Shown here in pieces: positions 1-5,556 of a stretch of DNA of 5,556 bases. This DNA is from Muribaculaceae bacterium (GTDB taxonomy: Bacteria > Bacteroidota > Bacteroidia > Bacteroidales > Muribaculaceae): contig JAIDBM010000218.1 in the NCBI GenBank assembly GCA_029056365.1, positions 1 through 5,556 on the forward strand. The letters run 5' to 3'. The position numbers were made by a program, and so were the translations under genes. Each line of letters opens with the position of its first letter. Position 1 is the stretch's first letter. The notes under the pieces were generated by a model that saw only the letters and a program-made list of their open reading frames with translations, was not told the DNA's origin and did not search any database.

Positions 1-33
1 TCGTCGGCAGCGTCAGTTGTGTATAAGAGACAT
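1..33 (+). other. Nextera (Tn5) sequencing adapter, untrimmed library artefact
   Basis: This stretch reads as the Illumina Nextera read-1 transposase adapter, made of the TCGTCGGCAGCGTC overhang followed by the Tn5 mosaic end. From memory of that oligonucleotide, 31 of 33 positions match; the differences are T for A at position 17 and T for G at position 33. It is therefore adapter left at a contig end, not organismal DNA. Biological sequence starts at about position 34. Any reading frame continuing below 34 is artificial. Confidence 0.96.
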
Positions 34-774
34 GACCAGAGTGTTGAAATACGATTTCTTATTGTTTTTTATTGAATTGAAATCGCCTGATTCCGCAAAC
101 ATTCTGTCGGCCTCGTCGGTTTCGCCCATACGCTGAAGGCAGCCGGCCACATAGCCTTTCGCCATGGTTCTGAACAGGTTCCTGTGGGGCAGTTTGGCCA
201 TGGTCCGCTTGTAGAAGTCGAGGCACTCATCGTAGTTCTGCAGGGCGATAAGGGCCCTCACATATTGTAGTCCGTATCTGTCGGACAGAAAGCCTACTGT
301 ATGTTTCCTGCAGCGCTCCAGTATGTTTGCAAATCGTTCGGCCTCGGTTCTGGAATCGTATTTTTCGTTTTTATCTGCCGGATAGTACCAGGGCGATATG
401 CGGTTGAAACGCAGTTCTTCCAGTTCTTTGGCGAGCAGCAGGAATTCTTTTATTTCACTGGCGTTGTTATTTATAATCCAGGCAAGAAAGGCATTGTCGG
501 ATCTGCCGCTTTCAAACGCACTCTGAAGCTGCGCCAGATTCATATCGTAGACAGCTGCCTCAACCTCTGAGGCAGGTATGGCAGCGGAGGTTGAGTTCTG
601 CCATAGCGCAATATTCTCGGCCTTTTGTGTTTCGATAATCGTAGGTTCTTCATCTCCTTGATAAAAATGGAAAACAAAAGGATTGGAAACCAATCCGTCA
701 AAGGGGCCGCAGGCAAATGCCACTACAGCCGCTGCCAGAAACGCGGCGCTACTTATAAATCTGCTTAAATTCAT
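34..774 (-). CDS. Exported TPR-like protein of unknown function, 3' end missing
   Basis: The product is an exported protein of unknown function; 247 residues are present. The start at 774 (MNLSRF) gives a signal peptide: a short polar n-region, then a hydrophobic stretch at about residues 6-21, ending AFA-CGPF. The 'ACGP' N-terminus recalls large Bacteroidetes exported proteins of unknown function. Cys22 may be only the residue after signal peptidase I cleavage, because AFAC is a poor lipobox. The rest is mostly helical, and residues 165-193 and 200-230 look like TPR-type helix pairs (YDECLDFYKR; ETDEADRMFAESGD), suggesting a protein-binding scaffold. An upstream ATG at 840 would bury the signal peptide behind 22 polar residues and is less likely. 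The gene starts inside the end of the lipoprotein gene (26-bp overlap), so the two are probably translationally coupled. The true C-terminus is missing: the stop codon near position 13 and the last six codons belong to the adapter. Confidence 0.8.
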
Positions 775-1801
775 CGTCGGTATAGTTGGAAATGTTCTTT
801 TTGTCGAGGTGGTAAAGGATGATGCTGAAATTATCATCACGCGAATTCTGTCGGATCAGTTCCTTTACCTCCATTATGGTTTTGAACGGTGCGTCTTCCT
901 TGCGTATTATATCGCCTTTGTGAAGATATGCTTTGTTGATAACCGTATCTTTGGCAACTTCATAAGAGTTTGATGAGACATGGGTTAAAATATTGTCGGG
1001 AATACCGGCTCCGGAGTTTATGAGTCCTTTGAATTTTCTGTCGCTGTCATATACGAGATTCCATGAGAATATCGGATAGGCGTAGTCGAGATGCAGCGGA
1101 TAGTCGGCAAGATTCTTCAGATATGGCCTGATGTTACTGACCGATATTATTGAGTTGGGTTCTTCAGGATTTTCGAACGAACCGGTATTGTACAGCATCA
1201 GCACTCCGTAATCCACCGGCGGTGGCGTTTGCAACAATTGGTGCAGGCGGATTGTGGCGCTGACTTTTGCATGGGAATTGCGTGATTGCAATTCTTTTTT
1301 CACTTCTCTGCAAAGATTGAAGTATACCGAGTCGGTCTTTCGGGTCCAGTCGCAGTCGAGCTGAATTTCCCGTGGTTCGGGAATTTCATTGTAACTGCAC
1401 ATGTTGCAAATGCGTTTTACAATTTTTTCAGCCCATTTCGCTTCGTTGTGCCGCATTTTCTTTATGGCATCCACAGTAATGAATATGGTAGGGATTATTT
1501 CCTGTGCCTGCATTTTGCTTTTTACCTGCAATGAGGCGTCAGGCACTACGGAGTCCATTGCTATCGGCGACTTGTCGACCACGATGTCGAAGAATCTGAC
1601 ATAGGCTTTCCGCACATTGTTGGTCTGCAGGAAATGTTGTTCCGCGCTGTCAGAATCAAGCACGGTTCTCCAATAGTAGATTCCGTTCGCCGGTTGTTGA
1701 GTGTGCTGGTTATTGTTCTTGTCGTGGCGCGATTTGTCATTACACGATGAGAATACTGCACATGTAAGGATGAAAAAAACTAAATATCGAAACGTTTTCA
1801 T
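749..1801 (-). CDS. Lipoprotein of unknown function, possible TIM-barrel fold
   Basis: This 350-residue protein starts at the ATG at 1801 (MKTFRYLVFF). It has a short basic n-region, a hydrophobic core at residues 6-17 and Cys20 in VFSSC, a typical Bacteroidetes lipoprotein signal. A charged, low-complexity tether (about 21-38, Asn/Gln/Lys/His rich) leads to the folded domain. That domain opens with IYYWRT (41-46) and has alternating strand/helix segments, such as AYVRFFDIVV (66-75), EIIPTIFIT (101-109), IQLDCDWT (147-154), VSATIRLHQL (180-189) and YGVLMLYN (198-205). The acidic pair Asp149/Asp151 at the end of a strand resembles catalytic strands of TIM-barrel glycosidases, but activity is not shown and this fold is an inference. 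An in-frame ATG at 1825 is disfavoured because it lies almost at the predicted transcription start. The gene is probably first in a two-gene unit with the exported TPR-like protein. Confidence 0.85.
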   Translation of the reverse strand: MKTFRYLVFFILTCAVFSSCNDKSRHDKNNNQHTQQPANGIYYWRTVLDSDSAEQHFLQTNNVRKAYVRFFDIVVDKSPIAMDSVVPDASLQVKSKMQAQEIIPTIFITVDAIKKMRHNEAKWAEKIVKRICNMCSYNEIPEPREIQLDCDWTRKTDSVYFNLCREVKKELQSRNSHAKVSATIRLHQLLQTPPPVDYGVLMLYNTGSFENPEEPNSIISVSNIRPYLKNLADYPLHLDYAYPIFSWNLVYDSDRKFKGLINSGAGIPDNILTHVSSNSYEVAKDTVINKAYLHKGDIIRKEDAPFKTIMEVKELIRQNSRDDNFSIILYHLDKKNISNYTDDEFKQIYK

Positions 1802-1832
1802 ATTGTTGATTATTTGTCGAATCATTTTGGTG

Positions 1833-1840
1833 CAAAGATC
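1833..1840 (-). promoter_or_regulatory. Probable Bacteroidetes -7 promoter box for the lipoprotein gene
   Basis: On the minus strand this reads GATCTTTG followed by CA. It matches the Bacteroidetes sigma-ABfr -7 consensus TAnnTTTG at five of six defined positions (G for the first T). Transcription would start a few bases downstream, around 1825-1830, leaving a leader of about 25-30 nt before the ATG at 1801. No convincing -33 TTTG is visible at the expected 19-21 nt upstream; that space is taken by the terminator stem and its T-tract. Confidence 0.45.
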
Positions 1841-1841
1841 G

Positions 1842-1878
1842 AAAAAAAACAGCGCCCGGCGAACGATTCTGCCGGACG
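1842..1878 (-). terminator. Intrinsic (Rho-independent) terminator of the RNA-repair operon
   Basis: On the minus strand an 8-bp GC-rich stem is formed by CGTCCGGC (1878-1871) and GCCGGGCG (1860-1853). It has one G-U wobble and a 10-nt loop, and a run of eight T follows two bases later (1849-1842). It lies about 60 bp downstream of the HD-Pnk stop codon and ahead of the lipoprotein gene, so it should end transcription of the upstream five-gene run. There is no comparable T-run on the plus strand, so it should act in one direction only. Confidence 0.85.
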
Positions 1879-1937
1879 TTGTATGAAATTGTATAGATGT
1901 ACGAACATTTAGATCCGGTTCAACTTATGACGCTTGG

Positions 1938-3059
1938 CTATACTGAAATCCAGTTCACCCGGGCGGCTTCGTAGGTTTCGGGTGGAGTCAGCTTGCCGAG
2001 CATCGACTCTATGGCCGATTGCGGAACGGCGTCCCGGCGGGAACGGTTCCGTTCGAGAAGCGTATGCCAGTCGGTTTCAAGATATATTATATTTACGCTG
2101 GCCTTGTAACTCTCGAAAAGCGAAACAAGTTGCTGCCGCATCGCTGAGGTGAGATTGGTGGCGTTCCAGACAAAGGGTTGATGTTTGCGCAGGTATTCCT
2201 TGGCTTGCTCTTTGGCGAGGTTGGCTACGAAGCCTTGATTGTCGGTAGGCGGAATTCTCCGCTTGCGACGGATTTCATCAAGCGACACCATCGGGATGTC
2301 AGGGAGGTTGTGCCGTATCCAGGTGTCTTTTCCTGTGCCGGGAAGACCGCTCATCATGTAGACTGTGCCCCACGAGTCATCGTGCAACTGCTGGTTTTTC
2401 CATACATCGCGGCCATCGAGATATGCCCTACGGGTATAGTCCGACGGAAAAGGGTAGCAGGTTTCGTAGCAACCTTCTTCCTTGGCCAGTTCCTCGCATA
2501 GTGCAACCTGGTCGAGCATTGCCTCGCGGTCGTTGCAGATACGCCCCATCATGTCGGCCCGACTCAGCAGACACAGCAGTTTTACGGAGAAATAGGGCGT
2601 CAGCAGCGAGTTGGCGGCAATCCGGTGGAGCGTTCGTTGTGCCGCATCGGAATCTATAGCATGAGGCGGAACTGAATGATAACGCACAATCAGCGAAATA
2701 GCTTCGCGTAGTTGCATTGACTTGAAGTCGCCGCACAATCCATGCTTGAGCCATAATTCTTCTCGCGCCATGCGGCTTCCTGCCGACGAATGGCCGGGTG
2801 CCTCGATGCGCCCGGCAATCTCGCGGGTCTGGCGTATCTTGCCGATATCATGAAGCCACGCCGCGGCATACAACACCTCGCGCTCATGCCGCGACAATGC
2901 TGCTACCTCCGGCAGTTCGTCAAGCGACCGGATTACCATCCGAGTATGAGTCAGCACATCTCCCTCGCCGTGCCATTGCTCGGGCTGAGGAGTCTGCCGC
3001 ATCGCTTCGGCAAACCGAAGTACAGGGTTACGGTTCAATATGTCGGTCAACGCGGTCAT
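1938..3059 (-). CDS. HD-Pnk: bifunctional nucleic-acid end-healing enzyme (HD phosphoesterase + polynucleotide kinase)
   Basis: This cytoplasmic enzyme of 373 residues prepares broken RNA or DNA ends for ligation. The N-terminal HD domain (about 1-200) shows GDVLTHT with His38, WLHDIGK with His70-Asp71, His90, His128 (RYHS) and Asp169 (SRADMMGR), the metal-binding set of HD phosphohydrolases. The C-terminal P-loop kinase domain (about 230-373) has GLPGTGKDT (238-246), SLDEIRRKRR with Asp261 as likely general base and Arg264, VWNATNLT (297-304), and an Arg-rich lid NRSRR (338-342). This architecture matches Runella slithyformis HD-Pnk. That enzyme removes 2',3'-cyclic, 3' and 2' phosphates with the HD domain and phosphorylates 5'-OH ends with the kinase; its relatives often sit beside an ATP-dependent ligase. 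The start overlaps the ligase stop in an ATGA, implying coupled translation. One oddity is Asp245 where the P-loop usually has Ser/Thr after the Lys. The assignment rests on motifs and gene context. Confidence 0.93.
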   Translation of the reverse strand: MTALTDILNRNPVLRFAEAMRQTPQPEQWHGEGDVLTHTRMVIRSLDELPEVAALSRHEREVLYAAAWLHDIGKIRQTREIAGRIEAPGHSSAGSRMAREELWLKHGLCGDFKSMQLREAISLIVRYHSVPPHAIDSDAAQRTLHRIAANSLLTPYFSVKLLCLLSRADMMGRICNDREAMLDQVALCEELAKEEGCYETCYPFPSDYTRRAYLDGRDVWKNQQLHDDSWGTVYMMSGLPGTGKDTWIRHNLPDIPMVSLDEIRRKRRIPPTDNQGFVANLAKEQAKEYLRKHQPFVWNATNLTSAMRQQLVSLFESYKASVNIIYLETDWHTLLERNRSRRDAVPQSAIESMLGKLTPPETYEAARVNWISV

Positions 3060-3853
3060 ATAAATAGTTCGGATACAGGTACGGTAAGGCGATTGGGAAC
3101 AATCGGACGGTCGAGCCAGTGCGACTGCGACTCCTCGACGGTCTGGAGGAACGAGGCTCGGACATACTTCATGCGGTCGACAACCTCGCCACCTTCCTCT
3201 ACCTTGATATAGATGCCTTCCATGGTGCGTGATGCATCGGTTTCGCGGCAGATGCGGTCGGCGTCCAGTCCGAGGCGTCCGGCATCTTCGCGAAGGTGGG
3301 CGATGTGTTCGGCAGAGATATAATTCGAGTTACCGAGATAAGCCACTATATCATCGATTTTAGCGAACACTCCGCTGGCAAGCATCGGGCAGGAGCTGAC
3401 AGGCAAGCTGCTGATGAGTGCGTGGCGCGAGGGGGTGTCAAGGAAGCGGTCGGTCTCACGGTCAAGAATATCAAACTCCATGAAGTAGTTGGGCAGCAGG
3501 TCGTAGTAGATGGTGTGTTTGGCATACATCCACTCGCCATACATGATATAGCGGTCTCCCAATACTTCATACAGGCGGTGTTTGTGAACCGCGCCCCATT
3601 GTTTGAGCAGGTCGTAGTGTTTCTCGCGTGCACCTCCCGTAAGGAAATGTCCGCGACTTTGCAGACGCAGCTCGCCGTCGTCGGTAAAGGAGATTGCGCT
3701 GTTCGCGCCATCGATTTTTTCTTCGAGCACAATATGGCGGCCCGCAATCTCGCTGAAGCGGCGCTGACGCAGGTCGTCATCGCCAGGCTGAAGCCGCGAG
3801 CCCTGTATATGTGGCGTGCGCGGATATTTTATTATTATGTCGTCTCGTTTCAT
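3056..3853 (-). CDS. ATP-dependent RNA ligase (RNA_ligase family)
   Basis: This 265-residue covalent nucleotidyltransferase is expected to seal 5'-phosphate and 3'-OH ends of RNA via ligase-AMP and adenylated-end intermediates. All core motifs are visible: motif I EKIDG with adenylated Lys46, Ia SRGHFL (66-71), III YGEWMYA (105-111, Glu107), IIIa FMEFDILDR (124-132), IV MEGIYIKVE (211-219, Glu212) and V RMKYVR (227-232, Lys229). The N-terminus (KYPRTPHIQGSR) and the short tail after motif V suit a small single-domain ligase without a large accessory domain. The ATG at 3853 is chosen because it lies 11 bp after the methyltransferase stop and gives the family-like N-terminus; an ATG at 3925 would add 24 residues from within the methyltransferase gene. 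The neighbouring HD-Pnk supplies the ends this enzyme needs, which supports a repair role. Preference for RNA over DNA is inferred from family resemblance. Confidence 0.93.
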   Translation of the reverse strand: MKRDDIIIKYPRTPHIQGSRLQPGDDDLRQRRFSEIAGRHIVLEEKIDGANSAISFTDDGELRLQSRGHFLTGGAREKHYDLLKQWGAVHKHRLYEVLGDRYIMYGEWMYAKHTIYYDLLPNYFMEFDILDRETDRFLDTPSRHALISSLPVSSCPMLASGVFAKIDDIVAYLGNSNYISAEHIAHLREDAGRLGLDADRICRETDASRTMEGIYIKVEEGGEVVDRMKYVRASFLQTVEESQSHWLDRPIVPNRLTVPVSELFI

Positions 3854-3864
3854 AAGAGCTGACT

Positions 3865-4488
3865 CTAAAAATATGCAATCATTACCCGGTGGTTGGTCAC
3901 CGACATGAATTTCACTCTGGAGCATCCGGCATTGAGGAATAGGTTCTTCAGGTCCTCGTTTGAAAACAGATTGATGTGCTCCGGATTGTCGTCGGGCTTT
4001 GACGGCACCGACACTATTATATAATTCCGAGCCAGTCGCACGGCGTTTCGCACAGCTTTGCCGACATCGGGAATATGTTCCAGAACTTCAAGCATCGTAA
4101 CCACATTGAACGATTTCTCCGGCAACGGGCAATCACAGATGTCGGCGAGCATCGGATGAAGATTGTCGAAGCCTCCCAGGCGGATGCAATCAAGCAGTTC
4201 CACGCGATGAGGAAGAATATCCACGCTCGTCACCTGCAGGTGCGGGAACTCTCTCAGCAGCGGAAACAGGAACACCCCGCGTCCGCTCCCCACATCAAGT
4301 AGCGACTCGCACTGTCGTGCCGGCACAATTCCCTGAAGGAAGCCAAGCACAACCTGCACGCGCGGCAGGTCTTCCTTCACCTTGAAGTAATGTAGCTTCA
4401 TTTCAGGAGGATTCGCCATTCCTGCATATTTCCGCTCATATCCGCGCCGATATGCGGTTACAAGAGTCTTAAGATATTTCTGTTCCAC
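3865..4488 (-). CDS. Class I SAM-dependent methyltransferase, substrate unknown
   Basis: This 207-residue Rossmann-fold methyltransferase, counted from a GTG start at 4488, shows motif I LLDVGSGRG (63-71), the acidic end of strand 2 SVD (Asp90), a DICDCPLP segment (116-123), and LEVLEHIPD (133-141) followed by strand 5 NYIIVSVP (155-162). A family-typical EHINLFSNEDLKNLFLNAG block (170-188) follows. The core resembles the UbiE/UbiG-like (Methyltransf_11) group. The conserved-looking N-terminal helices (YLKTLVTAYRRGYERKY) argue against starting at the internal ATG at 4419. An ATG at 4545 would overlap the phosphatase gene by 55 bp with an Arg/His-rich leader that looks like out-of-frame translation. 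The GTG lies 2 bp after the phosphatase TGA, and the stop is 11 bp before the RNA ligase, so it is embedded in the operon. An RNA substrate is possible from context, but small molecules or proteins are equally open. Confidence 0.85.
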   Translation of the reverse strand: MEQKYLKTLVTAYRRGYERKYAGMANPPEMKLHYFKVKEDLPRVQVVLGFLQGIVPARQCESLLDVGSGRGVFLFPLLREFPHLQVTSVDILPHRVELLDCIRLGGFDNLHPMLADICDCPLPEKSFNVVTMLEVLEHIPDVGKAVRNAVRLARNYIIVSVPSKPDDNPEHINLFSNEDLKNLFLNAGCSRVKFMSVTNHRVMIAYF

Positions 4489-4490
4489 AA

Positions 4491-4943
4491 TCAGATTAGT
4501 TTTTTGATGATTTCGGCGCAGCCGCGCTTGATGGTGGCGAAGCATGTGCGGTAAACGTATTCGCTTTGATAGTGCGGATCCGGGAGGTCGGCCGGCTCAC
4601 CGAAGCAATAGTCGTTGAAACGGACTATCCGGTTCCAGTGGTCGTATTTCAGCAGACGGGTCACTTCATCGCGGTGGTGTTCGGTCATTACTATTATCAG
4701 GTCGGCAGAGTTAAGGAGCTCTTCGTTCATGGCTATGGCTTTGCCGCCCATCGCATAGCCATGTTCGGAAGCTATGCGGCACATTACTTCCTCGCGGTCG
4801 AGTCCTTCGGGAACTTTCGTTCCGCAGGAAGCTACTTCAATGCCGTCAATATTGTTGTCGGCAAGCATTTTTTTCAATACGGCCTCGGCAGCGGCAGAGC
4901 GGCTTGCATTGCCGGTACATACAAAAACTACTTTATTCGTCAT
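4491..4943 (-). CDS. Low-molecular-weight protein-tyrosine-phosphatase family protein
   Basis: This 150-residue cytoplasmic phosphatase has the usual length for the family. The N-terminal P-loop CTGNASRS holds the nucleophile Cys9 and Arg15 in the C(X)5R signature. The C-terminal general-acid loop DLPDPHY (119-125) carries Asp122. Between them the Rossmann-like pattern is clear (IEVASCGT 35-42, ADLIIVMTEHHRDEV 80-94). The likely reaction is hydrolysis of a phosphomonoester, such as phosphotyrosine or phosphoarginine on a protein, through a cysteinyl-phosphate intermediate. Compared with the common CxGNxCRSP form, the second P-loop Cys is Ser14 and the Pro is Ala17. The lost Cys is the one implicated in redox protection in the eukaryotic enzymes. 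The ATG overlaps the end of the RelA/SpoT gene by 11 bp and the stop is 2 bp before the methyltransferase GTG. Arsenate reductases share the fold, but nothing specific to them is seen. Confidence 0.92.
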   Translation of the reverse strand: MTNKVVFVCTGNASRSAAAEAVLKKMLADNNIDGIEVASCGTKVPEGLDREEVMCRIASEHGYAMGGKAIAMNEELLNSADLIIVMTEHHRDEVTRLLKYDHWNRIVRFNDYCFGEPADLPDPHYQSEYVYRTCFATIKRGCAEIIKKLI

Positions 4944-5556
4944 TTAGTGTGCGCACTTCATCAACGCCGTCGATGGCGGAGATATGGTTGATAATAGTTT
5001 TCAGTTCTGCATATGAGTGAACACCGAAGCGGATTTTGCATACCACAATATTGCGGTCAGTCTTGGTGTTGAAAGATTCCATTGAAAGATGGAAAGTATT
5101 GGTGATGCAGTCCACAAGGTCGACGAAGAGATGACTGCGGTCGACGGCCCTCACTCTCAGCGTCAACGGATATAGAGTTTCATCGGCGCTGTAATCAACC
5201 GACACAACATCGTCGCCGTACGACGAGGCCATGCTGATGGCATGCCGGCAATCGCGTTTGTGCACCGTTATGAGTTCCGGGCAGGAATGATTGCGGATGC
5301 CTATGACTTCCTCGCCGGGAATAGGATTGCAGACAGCACAGCGGCAATAAGGGGGTTTCGGAATCGACTCCAGATAGCGTCGGATAGCCTTTCGGGCCTT
5401 GAATGTGTGGGCGAAGTCCAGCCAGTCGGGTTCGGGGTGCGAGTCCGGGTCGGTGAAAATCTCAATCACATCGCCACGCCGCAGGGTTGTGTTCACGGGC
5501 TCCAGGCGGCTGTTGATCCGTGCATATCTGGCATGGTCGCCAAGGTGGGTATGCAC
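4933..5556 (-). CDS. RelA/SpoT-family (p)ppGpp synthetase/hydrolase, C-terminal part only
   Basis: This is the last 207 residues of a long RelA/SpoT homolog; the catalytic hydrolase and synthetase domains lie beyond the window edge. The first codon in the window is GTG but it is internal (VHTHLGDHA). Residues 1-35 are the TGS domain ending LRRGDVIEIFT. A helix DWLDFAHTFKARKAIRRYL (44-62) follows, then a zinc-finger-like segment: Cys71, Cys73, Cys76 with NPIPGEEVIGI, and VHKRDC with His99 and Cys103. Residues 129-205 form an ACT domain (LTLRVRAVD...GVDEVRTL). These regulatory domains sense the ribosome or metabolites and control alarmone synthesis and breakdown. Between helix and zinc finger only about eight residues remain, whereas long RelA/SpoT proteins usually have a much larger helical region there. 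Whether it synthesises, hydrolyses or does both cannot be told here. It appears to lead into the phosphatase and RNA-repair genes. Confidence 0.93.
   Translation of the reverse strand: MHTHLGDHARYARINSRLEPVNTTLRRGDVIEIFTDPDSHPEPDWLDFAHTFKARKAIRRYLESIPKPPYCRCAVCNPIPGEEVIGIRNHSCPELITVHKRDCRHAISMASSYGDDVVSVDYSADETLYPLTLRVRAVDRSHLFVDLVDCITNTFHLSMESFNTKTDRNIVVCKIRFGVHSYAELKTIINHISAIDGVDEVRTLNDE

Noticed and set aside
13..33. Stop codon and last six codons of the exported TPR-like protein
   Set aside because: They are adapter sequence, so the protein is truncated rather than naturally ending here.
709..711. Cys22 of the exported TPR-like protein as a lipidation site
   Set aside because: The preceding residues AFA do not make a good lipobox, and ACGP N-termini in similar proteins may be signal peptidase I products; left undecided and not annotated as a lipoprotein.
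1802..1825. Upstream ATG for the lipoprotein gene
   Set aside because: It falls at or almost at the predicted transcription start and puts eight extra residues before an otherwise normal lipoprotein signal.
2178..3212. Several overlapping open frames on the plus strand and in other minus frames opposite HD-Pnk
   Set aside because: The HD and P-loop motifs show the real frame; the others have low-complexity, Arg/Cys-rich translations typical of shadow frames.
1938..3853. Toxin-antitoxin or phage-defence island
   Set aside because: No toxin, antitoxin, integrase, repeat or CRISPR-like array is visible. The ligase and HD-Pnk are explained as a repair pair, although a role in countering RNA-cutting toxins remains possible.
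3296..3862. A 188-codon open frame on the plus strand
   Set aside because: It lies wholly antisense to the RNA ligase, whose motifs are complete. It has no recognisable domain and is explained by the GC-rich codon pattern of the real gene.
3854..3925. Upstream ATG giving the RNA ligase 24 extra residues
   Set aside because: The extension lies mostly inside the end of the methyltransferase gene and has no family-like features, while the ATG at 3853 gives an N-terminus typical of the family.
4489..4545. Upstream ATG for the methyltransferase
   Set aside because: It overlaps the phosphatase gene by 55 bp and encodes an Arg/His-rich leader that looks like out-of-frame translation. The GTG at 4488 fits the operon spacing better, though it is not proven.

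Overview
The window looks like a piece of a Bacteroidales genome, probably from a gut metagenome assembly. The evidence is a Bacteroidetes-type lipoprotein, an exported protein of a Bacteroidetes-restricted type with an 'ACGP' N-terminus, a TAnnTTTG-like promoter box and no clear Shine-Dalgarno sequences. A family such as Muribaculaceae would fit the mixed GC content, but the sequence does not prove it. All seven genes lie on the minus strand, so transcription runs from high to low coordinates.

5556 down to 1938 is a tightly packed run of five genes. In transcription order they are: the C-terminal third of a RelA/SpoT-type (p)ppGpp enzyme (cut by the window edge), a low-molecular-weight protein-tyrosine-phosphatase-like protein, a class I SAM-dependent methyltransferase, an ATP-dependent RNA ligase, and an HD-Pnk fusion (2',3'-phosphoesterase HD domain plus 5'-OH polynucleotide kinase). 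The genes overlap or nearly touch (11-bp overlap, 2-bp gap, 11-bp gap, 4-bp ATGA overlap), so they are probably one transcript. Ligase and HD-Pnk together form a complete break-repair set: HD-Pnk heals 3'-phosphate/2',3'-cyclic-phosphate and 5'-OH ends, and the ligase seals them. This RNA-repair module, with a methyltransferase, a phosphatase and a stringent-response gene in the same run, is the most interesting content of the window.

1937 down to 1802 is a short intergenic region. It holds an intrinsic terminator for the repair operon, followed at once by a probable promoter for the next pair of genes.

1801 down to 34 holds two overlapping genes for envelope proteins of unknown function: a lipoprotein that may have a TIM-barrel, glycosidase-like fold, and an exported protein with TPR-like helices that runs off the contig.

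1-33 is not genomic. It matches the Nextera/Tn5 read-1 adapter at 31 of 33 positions and artificially closes the reading frame of the last gene.
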